DNA of 23,964 bases from Litorisediminicola beolgyonensis (GTDB taxonomy: Bacteria > Pseudomonadota > Alphaproteobacteria > Rhodobacterales > Rhodobacteraceae), in the NCBI RefSeq assembly GCF_042679605.1, contig NZ_JBHTMU010000052.1, forward strand, positions 1-23,964. The letters run 5' to 3'. Below are positions 14,427-21,180 of the stretch, in pieces; position 1 is the stretch's first letter; every line of letters begins with the position of its first letter. A program made the translations under genes and the position numbers. Under the pieces are notes generated by a model that had not been told where the DNA came from, made no database searches, and worked only from the letters and a program-made list of their open reading frames with translations.

Positions 14427-15584
14427 ATGCCCGTCATCACCGAAATCGCCGATCTCAAACGCCTCTACAAGCGCCGCGTGCCGAAGATGTTCTACGATTA
14501 CACCGAGAGCGGGTCGTGGTCGGAGCAGACCTTCCGCGAGAACGTGACCGATTTCGACAAGATCCATTTCCGCCAGCGCGTCGCCAAGGACATGGCGAAC
14601 CGGTCGCTGGCCACCACGATGATCGGCGAAGAGGTGTCGATGCCGGTGGCGCTCGCACCCGTGGGGCTCACGGGGATGCAGCACTGGGACGGCGAGATCA
14701 AGGCCGCCCGCGCCGCCGAGAAGATGGGCGTGCCCTACTCGCTCTCGACCATGTCGATCTGCTCGATCGAGCAGGTGGCAGCGGCAACCTCCAAGCCGTT
14801 CTGGATGCAGGTCTACACGCTCAAGGACGACGATTTCATGCAGCGGCTCTTCGACCGGGCGAAGGCCGCGAACTGCTCGGCGGCGATCGTGACGGTCGAT
14901 CTGCAGCTCCTGGGCCAGCGCCACAGGGACATCAAGAACGGACTCTCCGCGCCGCCCAAGCTGACGGTGAAGTCGGTCGCGAACATGGCGACCAAGGTGA
15001 AGTGGGGCCTTGGCATGCTGTCCACGAAGAACCGCTTCTTCGGCAATATCGTGGGCCACGCCAAGGGCGTCACCGACCCCTCATCGCTCTCGTCCTGGAC
15101 CGCGCAGGCCTTCGACCAGTCGCTCGACTGGGACCGCATCCGGCAGTTCCGCAAGATGTGGGGCGGGCCGCTGATCGTGAAGGGGATCATGGATGCCCGC
15201 GACGCGCAGGAAGCGGTGAATGTCGGCGCCGATGCCATCGTGGTGTCGAACCATGGCGGGCGGCAGCTTGACGGTGCGATCAGCTCGATCCGCGCGCTCG
15301 AGCGGGTGGTCGACGCGGTCGGCGACAAGATCGAGGTGCACTTCGACAGCGGCATCCGGTCGGGCCAGGACGTGCTCAAGGCGATCGCGCTCGGCGCCAA
15401 GGCCACCTATATCGGGCGCGCCTATGTCTACGGGCTGGGCGCGATGGGTCAGCAGGGGGTCGAGCGCGCGCTCGAAGTCATCCGGGCCGAGCTCGACAGC
15501 TCGATGGCGCTGTGCGGTCACCGGTTCATCACCGATGTGGACCGCGAGATCCTGCACGTGCCCGGGGATTTCTCGCTCGATTGA
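14427..15584 (+). CDS. lldD: FMN-dependent L-lactate / alpha-hydroxy-acid dehydrogenase
   Basis: A 385-residue TIM-barrel flavoenzyme. The catalytic histidine is His276 in SNHGGRQLDG; LAPVGLTGM near residue 76-84 contacts FMN, WMQVY follows at about 130, and FDSGIRSGQDV and GRAYVYGL supply the phosphate-binding end. These fit the LldD group, which oxidises L-lactate to pyruvate and passes electrons to quinone at the membrane; glycolate or mandelate oxidation are alternatives in the same family. The segment at about 180-230 is the mobile loop/membrane-contact region. The start is supported by GAGGAGG 4 nt before ATG. nagA follows after 40 bp on the same strand, probably in one transcript. Confidence 0.93.
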   Translation: MPVITEIADLKRLYKRRVPKMFYDYTESGSWSEQTFRENVTDFDKIHFRQRVAKDMANRSLATTMIGEEVSMPVALAPVGLTGMQHWDGEIKAARAAEKMGVPYSLSTMSICSIEQVAAATSKPFWMQVYTLKDDDFMQRLFDRAKAANCSAAIVTVDLQLLGQRHRDIKNGLSAPPKLTVKSVANMATKVKWGLGMLSTKNRFFGNIVGHAKGVTDPSSLSSWTAQAFDQSLDWDRIRQFRKMWGGPLIVKGIMDARDAQEAVNVGADAIVVSNHGGRQLDGAISSIRALERVVDAVGDKIEVHFDSGIRSGQDVLKAIALGAKATYIGRAYVYGLGAMGQQGVERALEVIRAELDSSMALCGHRFITDVDREILHVPGDFSLD

Positions 15585-15595
15585 GAGGTCCTTCG

Positions 15596-15628
15596 ATGCC
15601 TCGCCCCTCCACGCCGTGTGCGCCATGA
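15596..15628 (+). CDS. Possible 10-codon coupling ORF before nagA
   Basis: ATG at 15596 is preceded by GAGG (15585-15588) at 7 nt spacing and opens MPRPSTPCAP, ending in a TGA that overlaps the nagA start as ATGA. nagA itself has no Shine-Dalgarno sequence, so termination-reinitiation could deliver ribosomes to it. Only position and spacing support this. Confidence 0.25.
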   Translation: MPRPSTPCAP

Positions 15629-16743
15629 GCGTCACGACGTTCTGCAATGGCCGCGTCTTCGACGGCAAGCGCCTGCACGACCTCGCCGCGATCCGCTTCG
15701 AGGACGGGCTGGCCGTGGCCCTCGAGCCCGAGGCGGAGTTGGCCCCCGAGGGCCGCGTGGTCGATCTCGGCGGCGATATCCTGAGCCCCGGATATGTCGA
15801 TCTCCAGGTCAATGGCGGCGGCGGGGTGATGCTCGGCGATACGCCCTCGGTCGAGACGCTGCGCCGCATCGCCGAGGCGCATCGGAGCTTGGGCGTTGCG
15901 GCGCTCCTGCCGACGCTCATCACCGACACGCCAGAGACGACGCGCGCCACGATCGCGGCGGTGCGCGCGGCGGTGGCCGAGGGCGTGCCGGGGATCGCCG
16001 GGCTGCATCTCGAAGGGCCGCACCTGTCATTGGCGCGCAAGGGCGCGCATGACCCCGCGCTGATCCGGCCTATGACGGCGGAAGATCTGGACCTGCTTCT
16101 GGACGCCGCGGCGGCGCTGCCTGTCCTCAAGATCACGCTCGCGCCGGAGAACGTCACCGAGGCGCAGGTGGCGGCTTTGGCGCGCGCGGGAGTGCTCGTC
16201 TCGCTCGGGCATAGCGACGCCGATTACGAGACCTGCCAGCGCTACGCGGCGGCGGGTGCGCGCGTCGTCACGCATCTGTTCAACGCCATGAGCCAGCTTG
16301 GTTCGCGCGCTCCGGGGCTTGTCGGCGCGGCGCTCGATACCGGCGCGCTGTCGGTCGGGCTGATCGCCGACGGGGTGCATGTGCACCCCGCGAGCCTGCG
16401 CGCCGCCTGGGCCGCCAAGACCGGTCCGGGGCGGATGTTCCTCGTGAGCGACGCGATGGCGGTCGCGGGCACGGATCTGGACGGGTTCGAGCTTGGCGGT
16501 CGGTGGATCACCCGGCGCGACGGGCGACTGACGCTGGGCGATGGCACGCTGGCAGGCGCCGATCTGGATCTCACGACGGCGATCCGGGTGCTGGTCAAGG
16601 AGGCCCGCGTCCCGCTCGAGACCGCGCTTCAGGCCGCGACCGCGGTTCCGGCGGCGCTGATCGGACGGACCGTCGCGCCGCTCAGGCTCGCCGAGACGAT
16701 CCGCATCAGGAGCGATCTCAGCGGTGTGAGTTGGGCGGGCTGA
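15625..16743 (+). CDS. nagA: N-acetylglucosamine-6-phosphate deacetylase
   Basis: A 372-residue amidohydrolase that removes acetate from GlcNAc-6-phosphate in amino-sugar and peptidoglycan recycling. Metal and catalytic residues are visible: Glu130 in HLEGPH (128-133), His196 in LGHSDAD, His217 in THLFNAMS and the catalytic Asp276 in VSDAMAVAG. DLQVNGGGG near residue 59-67 is a family hallmark. The C-terminus after residue 345 is shorter and less regular than usual: the GxIxxGxxADLV segment is not recognisable. ATG 15625 lacks a ribosome binding site; GTG 15616 is in frame but no better. nagB and a sugar transporter are not adjacent. Confidence 0.92.
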   Translation: MSVTTFCNGRVFDGKRLHDLAAIRFEDGLAVALEPEAELAPEGRVVDLGGDILSPGYVDLQVNGGGGVMLGDTPSVETLRRIAEAHRSLGVAALLPTLITDTPETTRATIAAVRAAVAEGVPGIAGLHLEGPHLSLARKGAHDPALIRPMTAEDLDLLLDAAAALPVLKITLAPENVTEAQVAALARAGVLVSLGHSDADYETCQRYAAAGARVVTHLFNAMSQLGSRAPGLVGAALDTGALSVGLIADGVHVHPASLRAAWAAKTGPGRMFLVSDAMAVAGTDLDGFELGGRWITRRDGRLTLGDGTLAGADLDLTTAIRVLVKEARVPLETALQAATAVPAALIGRTVAPLRLAETIRIRSDLSGVSWAG

Positions 16744-16756
16744 GCGGAGCGCTCAG
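16740..16756. terminator. Shared stop-codon hairpin (nagA / regulator)
   Basis: CTGAGCG (16740-16746) and CGCTCAG (16750-16756) are perfect 7-bp arms around GAG. Each arm contains the TGA of one of the convergent genes. Probable bidirectional terminator, without T-runs. Confidence 0.45.
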
Positions 16757-17349
16757 AGATAGGGCGGCGTGCAGGCCGAGATCACGACCGCGGGCCGGTC
16801 GGAGCGGTTGCGGAACCGGTGCGGCAGCGACGAGGAGAAGAGGTAGCTGTCGCCCGCCTTCAAAACCCGGGTCTGGCCGTCGACGGTGATCTCGACCTCG
16901 CCCGAGACCACGATGCCGCCTTCTGAGCCGAAATGTTCGAGCATGCCCTCGCCGGTATCCGCGCCCGGATCGTAGGTCTCGTGCAGCACCTGGAGATTGT
17001 GCCGCCGCGCATCGCCGACCTGGCGCAGCGACAGGCGGGATTCGATGCCGCCCCCCTCGCCCGCGAGAAGCGAGGTCAGGTCGCGGGTTTCCGCCGGGGT
17101 GAAGAAGACCTGGTCGGTGACCGGGTTTTCCGGCTCGAAGAATTCCGATAGGCTGATGCCAAGGCCGCCCAATATCTTGCGCAAGGACGCGACGGAGGGG
17201 CTGCTCTTGTTGGTCTCGATCATCGAGATCAATCCATGCGGCACCTGCGCCTGATCGGCCAGCTGACGTTGAGACAAGCCGAAGTTTGTCCTAAGCTCTT
17301 TCAAGCGCAGACCGACGTCGAACTGGGGTTCCGAGGACATATCATTCAT
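16753..17349 (-). CDS. PuuR-like HTH-cupin transcriptional regulator
   Basis: A 198-residue regulator. An XRE-type helix-turn-helix spans about residues 12-68 (LRLKELRTNFGLSQRQLA ... ISMIETNKSSPSVASL), and a small beta-barrel cupin with the ligand-binding role in this family spans about 125-195 (LEHFGSEGGIVVSGEVEI ... SLPHRFRNRS). This architecture is that of PuuR, the repressor of putrescine catabolism. It is divergent from an aminotransferase-deiminase-amidase set, which fits polyamine control. The ATG at 17349 is chosen; 17340 (MSSEPQ) is also possible and neither has a clear ribosome binding site. An upstream in-frame ATG at 17430 would put coding sequence through the AT-rich control region and is unlikely. 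Confidence 0.88.
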   Translation of the reverse strand: MNDMSSEPQFDVGLRLKELRTNFGLSQRQLADQAQVPHGLISMIETNKSSPSVASLRKILGGLGISLSEFFEPENPVTDQVFFTPAETRDLTSLLAGEGGGIESRLSLRQVGDARRHNLQVLHETYDPGADTGEGMLEHFGSEGGIVVSGEVEITVDGQTRVLKAGDSYLFSSSLPHRFRNRSDRPAVVISACTPPYL

Positions 17350-17378
17350 GCCGCGACAGTAGCTTGGCCCATCGCGGC

Positions 17379-17440
17379 GCACAATATTCGAAACGACGCT
17401 GCTCAAAAAATAGCGATTTCGATTGCTCAATATTTTGACC
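17379..17440. promoter_or_regulatory. Divergent control region with repeated CAATATT elements
   Basis: The 134-bp gap between the regulator and the aminotransferase is markedly AT-rich for this genome. GCACAATATTCGAAAC (17379-17394) and GCTCAATATTTTGACC (17425-17440) are imperfect direct repeats 46 bp apart. The second contains the palindrome TCAA-TATT-TTGA (17427-17438), and TGCTCAA occurs again at 17400-17406. These are candidate operators for the PuuR-like regulator. A possible aminotransferase promoter is TTGCTC (17423-17428) with a -10 near CTAGAC, overlapping the second element. Confidence 0.5.
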
Positions 17441-17483
17441 GATGCTAGACGAGTCGCCGAGATTTTCGCAGCAGGAGTCCCAG

Positions 17484-18788
17484 ATGTCGCGCTCTCAAGA
17501 TCTGATCCGCCGCAAGGGCGAAGCCGTGGCCAACGGCGTCGGCGCCCGGTCCATCACCGTGTCTCGCGCCGAGAACGCCGAGCTCTGGGATGCCGATGGC
17601 CGCCGCTTCATCGACCTCGCCGTGGGCATCGCGGTCAACAACACCGGCCACCGTCACCCCAAGGTCATGGCCGCTGTCGCAGAGCAGGCCGAGCTCTTCA
17701 CCCACACCTGTTTCCAGGTCGCGCAGTACGAAGGCTATGTCGCGCTCGCCGAGCGCCTGAACGCGCTGACGCCGGGCGATTTCGCGAAGAAGACCATGCT
17801 GGCCACCACCGGTGCCGAGGCGGTCGAGAACGCCGTCAAGATGGCCCGCGCCTATACCGGCCGCTCGGGCGTCATCGCGTTTTCCGGCGGTTTCCACGGC
17901 CGCACGCTGATGGGCATGGCCCTGACCGGCAAGACCGCGCCCTACAAGAAGGATTTCGGGGCGATGCCGGCCGAGATCTACCACGCGCCCTTCCCGCACG
18001 AGTATCACGGCCTGACCACCGAGGACGCGATGGCCGATCTGCAGCGGCTCTTCCGCAGCTCGATCCAGGCCGACCGCGTCGCCGCGATCATCGTGGAGCC
18101 GGTGCAGGGCGAAGGCGGCTTCTACGTCGCGCCGACCCCGTTCCTGCAGGCGCTCCGCGCGCTCTGTGACCAGCACGGCATCGTCCTGATCGCCGACGAG
18201 GTCCAGGCCGGGATCGGCCGGACCGGCACGCTCTTCGCCTTCGAGCACGCGGGCGTCGCCGCCGACATCACCTGCATGGCCAAAGGTCTTGCGGGCGGCT
18301 TCCCGGTCTCCGCGGTCACCGGCCGCGCCGAGATCGCCGATGCGGCCAGCCCCGGCGGGCTCGGCGGCACCTATGCCGGCAACCCGCTCGCCGTCGCCGC
18401 CGCCCATGCGGTGCTCGACGTGATCGAGGAAGAGGGCCTCTGCGCCCGCGCCACCGAGATCGGCGCGACGATCAAGTCGCGGCTCGACGCGCTGTCCCAG
18501 ACGCCCGCGGGCGCCGGGATCGGCGAGGTGCGCGGCCTGGGCGCGATGATGGCGATCGAGCTCGTGTCGGATCGCTCCGCACGCACGCCCGACGCCGCGC
18601 TCTGCAACGAGATCGTGGCCGAGGCCGAGGCCCGCGGTCTGATCATCCTGGCCTGCGGTGTTTTCGGCAACGTCGTCCGCCTGCTGCCGCCGCTGACCAT
18701 CCAGCACGAGATGCTGGACGAGGCGCTCGACATTCTCGAGGCCGCGATCACCACCGTCATGGACCGCCGCCAGGCCCAGGCGGCCTGA
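17484..18788 (+). CDS. gabT: 4-aminobutyrate (GABA) / polyamine aminotransferase
   Basis: A 434-residue class III PLP aminotransferase of the GabT/PuuE group. TTGAEAVENAVKMAR (from about residue 109) binds PLP phosphate, FSGGFHGRT follows, IIVEPVQGEGG and IADEVQAGIGRTG carry the PLP-ring Asp, and the Schiff-base lysine is K267 in MAKGLAGGFP, close to K268 of E. coli GabT. The likely reaction is GABA plus 2-oxoglutarate to succinate semialdehyde and glutamate; putrescine or a related amine could also be the donor. The start is set by AGGAG 7 nt before ATG 17484. It is the first gene after the divergent control region and presumably under the PuuR-like regulator. No semialdehyde dehydrogenase is in the window. 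Confidence 0.93.
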   Translation: MSRSQDLIRRKGEAVANGVGARSITVSRAENAELWDADGRRFIDLAVGIAVNNTGHRHPKVMAAVAEQAELFTHTCFQVAQYEGYVALAERLNALTPGDFAKKTMLATTGAEAVENAVKMARAYTGRSGVIAFSGGFHGRTLMGMALTGKTAPYKKDFGAMPAEIYHAPFPHEYHGLTTEDAMADLQRLFRSSIQADRVAAIIVEPVQGEGGFYVAPTPFLQALRALCDQHGIVLIADEVQAGIGRTGTLFAFEHAGVAADITCMAKGLAGGFPVSAVTGRAEIADAASPGGLGGTYAGNPLAVAAAHAVLDVIEEEGLCARATEIGATIKSRLDALSQTPAGAGIGEVRGLGAMMAIELVSDRSARTPDAALCNEIVAEAEARGLIILACGVFGNVVRLLPPLTIQHEMLDEALDILEAAITTVMDRRQAQAA

Positions 18789-18813
18789 GGCCACCACACG
18801 GCGCTTCCAGATC

Positions 18814-18842
18814 GGCGCAGGCGACGCGATGTCGCCTGCGTC
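18814..18842 (+). repeat. Intercistronic hairpin (aminotransferase / butyrate-kinase-like)
   Basis: CGCAGGCGAC (18816-18825) and GTCGCCTGCG (18831-18840) pair perfectly around GCGAT; a further G-T and G-C pair extend it to 12 bp. No T-run follows at once. It lies in the 88-bp gap and may protect or partly terminate the upstream mRNA. Confidence 0.6.
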
Positions 18843-18876
18843 CACGTCCCCCCCTTTCACCGAAAGGACTTTTCCC

Positions 18877-19998
18877 ATGCCCCGCGACCTGATCGTCACC
18901 GTATGCCCCGGCGCGACCACCACGCGCTGCGCCGTCTACCAGATGCGCGCCAAGAGCAAGAAATGCGTGGCCGAGGACACGCTTGCCCATGATGAGGCCG
19001 TGCTGGCCACGCTGCCGGGCTATGCCTCCCAGCACGAGCTGCGGCTCTGGGCGGTGCAGAGCTTCCTCGACGGCGCGCTGAAGGACACTGACCGCGTGGT
19101 TGCGGTCGCGGCTCCGGCGGGCATGCTGCCGGTCGCACCGGCGGGTGTCATCGAGGTCACCGCCGATCTCGCCCAGACCGCGCTCTACGCGCCGGTCTAT
19201 CATCACCCGAGCAATCTCGGCCCGGCGCTGGCTCTGGCGCTCGCCGCCTCCTGGGAGGTTCCGGCCTTCGTCGCCGATCCCGCGACGCTCGACGAGTTCC
19301 GCGACGTGGCCCGCCTGTCGGGCACTCCCGAGATGCCGCGCTTCTCCGATCTCGACGCGCTCAACATCCGGGCCGCGGGCCGCAAGCTCGCCAAGGACAG
19401 CCGCAAGGGCTTTGATGAGCTCCGCGCGGTGATCGCCCAGCTCGACGACGCGATCTCGATCGCGCCGCTGATCGGCGGCAAGCTGGTCGATGGCAGCCAC
19501 TGGATGGAGGGCGCGCCCTTCTCGACGACAAGCGCCGGCGGCCTGCCGCCCCTGTCGCTCATCGACCAGTGCTTCTCGGGCTATGCCACACGCGACGGCC
19601 TGGTCGAGCGGCTCTACGCCCAAGGCGGCGTCCACGCCTATCTCGGCACCGCCGACATCGCCGAGGTCGAGGCCCGGATCGACGCGGGCGACACCGAGGC
19701 CGCGCGGGTGCTCGATGCGATGATCTACCAGATCGCCAAGACCATCGGAGCGATGGCCTCGGTCGTGGCCTTCGATCTCGACGCGATCGTGCTGACGGGA
19801 GAGCTGGCCAAGAGCGACCAGATCGTCGCCGGTGTCAGCGCCGCGGTCGAGCGGATCGCCCCGGTCAAGGTCTACCCGGGCAGCGACAGCTGCGCCGCCT
19901 TGGCCGACAACGCGATCGCCGCGCTCAAGGGCACGAGCCTGCCGCACTCCTGGGCGGCGCTGACCGCGCCCGCCTTCGAGGTGCCGAGCGCCGCCTGA
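18877..19998 (+). CDS. Butyrate kinase-family protein with altered active site
   Basis: A 373-residue protein of the acetate/butyrate kinase (ASKHA) fold. The match to butyrate kinase is visible along its length: CPGATTTRCAVY (10-21) for NPGSTSTK, HHPSNLGPALA (109-119), PAFVADPATLDEFRDVARLSG (129-149 region), GGLP...LIDQCFSG (221-235), AYLGT, YQIAKTIGAMA (284-294), IVLTGELA (304-311) and YPGSDS (333-338). Length is normal. The catalytic motifs are not kept: VVGRGG is replaced by VAAPAG (77-82 region), HMGGG/HLGGG by QLDDA (188-192) and PERSGG by TTSAGG (217-222). In acetate kinase these carry Arg91, His180 and Arg241. Simple acyl-phosphate kinase activity is therefore doubtful. Its place in a polyamine gene set is unexplained. 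AAAGGA precedes ATG by 9 nt. Confidence 0.88.
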   Translation: MPRDLIVTVCPGATTTRCAVYQMRAKSKKCVAEDTLAHDEAVLATLPGYASQHELRLWAVQSFLDGALKDTDRVVAVAAPAGMLPVAPAGVIEVTADLAQTALYAPVYHHPSNLGPALALALAASWEVPAFVADPATLDEFRDVARLSGTPEMPRFSDLDALNIRAAGRKLAKDSRKGFDELRAVIAQLDDAISIAPLIGGKLVDGSHWMEGAPFSTTSAGGLPPLSLIDQCFSGYATRDGLVERLYAQGGVHAYLGTADIAEVEARIDAGDTEAARVLDAMIYQIAKTIGAMASVVAFDLDAIVLTGELAKSDQIVAGVSAAVERIAPVKVYPGSDSCAALADNAIAALKGTSLPHSWAALTAPAFEVPSAA

Positions 19999-20017
19999 TC
20001 GCCGTCTCACGTCTGCA

Positions 20018-20051
20018 ATGCGCCGATCCCGTCGACACGGGGTCGGCGCAT
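20018..20051 (+). terminator. Strong terminator-like hairpin after the butyrate-kinase-like gene
   Basis: ATGCGCCGATCCC (20018-20030) and GGGGTCGGCGCAT (20039-20051) form a 13-bp stem with one G-U pair and loop GTCGACAC. It is followed by CTGCGTTTGCG, a poor T-tract. It probably reduces readthrough into the deiminase gene, or separates two transcription units. Confidence 0.6.
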
Positions 20052-20148
20052 CTGCGTTTGCGTGCCGGGCTCTGGACCTTCGGGGGGAAACTCCCATGCT
20101 GCGCGCGCCGGGGGTCTCCGGCGAATCAAACCGGGCCAGGAGGGCCGC

Positions 20149-21180
20149 ATGAACTGGACGATGCCGCCGGAGACGGCCCCGCAAGAGCGTATCTGGATGG
20201 CGTTTCCGCGCCAGGGCATGACCCTTGGCGCGACCGAGGCCGAGCGCGCTGCGGGATACGCGGCCTGGGCCATGGTCGCCAACACCATCGCCGAGCGCAT
20301 GCCCGTCACGATGGTCGTCGATCCGACCGAGACGGCGCGCGCCGCGTCGATGCTCTCGGGCGAGATCACCCGCGTCGAGCATCCCATCGGCGAGTTCTGG
20401 ATGCGCGACACCGGCCCGACCTTCGTTCTGTCAGATGATGGACGGCTCGGAGCGGTCGACTGGATCTTCAACGGCTGGGGCGGTCAGGATTGGTCCGATC
20501 CCGGCCCCGACCGCTACGTCGCCGCCTTCATCGCCGAAATCGCGGGCGCCGAGCGCCTGCCCTCGCTTCTGGTGAACGAGGGCGGCGGGCTGCATGTCGA
20601 CGGGGCGGGCACGGTGCTTCTGACCGACACGGTGCAGCTCGGAGCCGAGCGGAACCCCCATGCCGACCGGGGCCGGGTCGAGGCCGAGATGGCGCGGCTC
20701 CTGGGCGCGACGAACCCGGTCTGGCTGTCGCGCGGGCTGACCCGCGACTACGAGGCCTTCGGCACCTCCGGCCATGTGGACATGGTCGCGACCTGCCCCG
20801 CGCCGGGACAGATCCTGCTGCATGTGCAGGACAACCCCGAGCACCCGGATCACGCGGTGATGCAGGCGCTGCGCGCGGAACTGGAGGCGGCGCGGGATGC
20901 CTCGGGCGCGCCCTTCGAGATCATCGAGCTTCCGGCGCCGGAGCTTCTGCGCGATGCCGAGGGCTGGGTCGACTATTCCTATGTCAATCACCTGGCGATC
21001 AACGGCGCGGTCATCGCCTGCGGGTTCGGAGAGCCCAAGGAAGATGCGCGCGCGGCGGAGATCCTCGGCCACGCCTATCCCGGCCGGGAGATCGTGACCC
21101 TCGATGCGCGCGAGCTCTTCGCCCGCGGCGGCGGCATCCATTGCATCACCCAGCAGCAGCCGCGCGCCTCCGCGCCATGA
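20149..21180 (+). CDS. aguA: Agmatine deiminase
   Basis: A 343-residue member of the guanidino-group-modifying (pentein) family, which hydrolyses agmatine to N-carbamoylputrescine and ammonia. FWMRDTGP (83-90) holds the substrate-binding Asp, NEGGGLHVDG (143-152) a conserved acidic loop, GHVDM (208-212) the catalytic His209 and Asp211, and GGGIHCITQQQP (327-338) the nucleophile Cys332. Length is typical. The start is set by AGGAGG 5 nt upstream of ATG 20149; the frame is open earlier without family similarity. The amidase gene begins within its stop codon (ATGA), so the two are translationally coupled and probably act in sequence. Agmatine is the family default; a related guanidine cannot be excluded. 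Confidence 0.94.
   Translation: MNWTMPPETAPQERIWMAFPRQGMTLGATEAERAAGYAAWAMVANTIAERMPVTMVVDPTETARAASMLSGEITRVEHPIGEFWMRDTGPTFVLSDDGRLGAVDWIFNGWGGQDWSDPGPDRYVAAFIAEIAGAERLPSLLVNEGGGLHVDGAGTVLLTDTVQLGAERNPHADRGRVEAEMARLLGATNPVWLSRGLTRDYEAFGTSGHVDMVATCPAPGQILLHVQDNPEHPDHAVMQALRAELEAARDASGAPFEIIELPAPELLRDAEGWVDYSYVNHLAINGAVIACGFGEPKEDARAAEILGHAYPGREIVTLDARELFARGGGIHCITQQQPRASAP

Noticed and set aside
14291..15059. N-terminal extension of the ZIP transporter frame
   Set aside because: It runs antisense through the lldD gene and has no ZIP character; the family start is at 14291.
17350..17430. Upstream start of the HTH-cupin regulator at 17430
   Set aside because: It would place coding sequence across the AT-rich repeats that look like operators, and adds residues not typical of the family.
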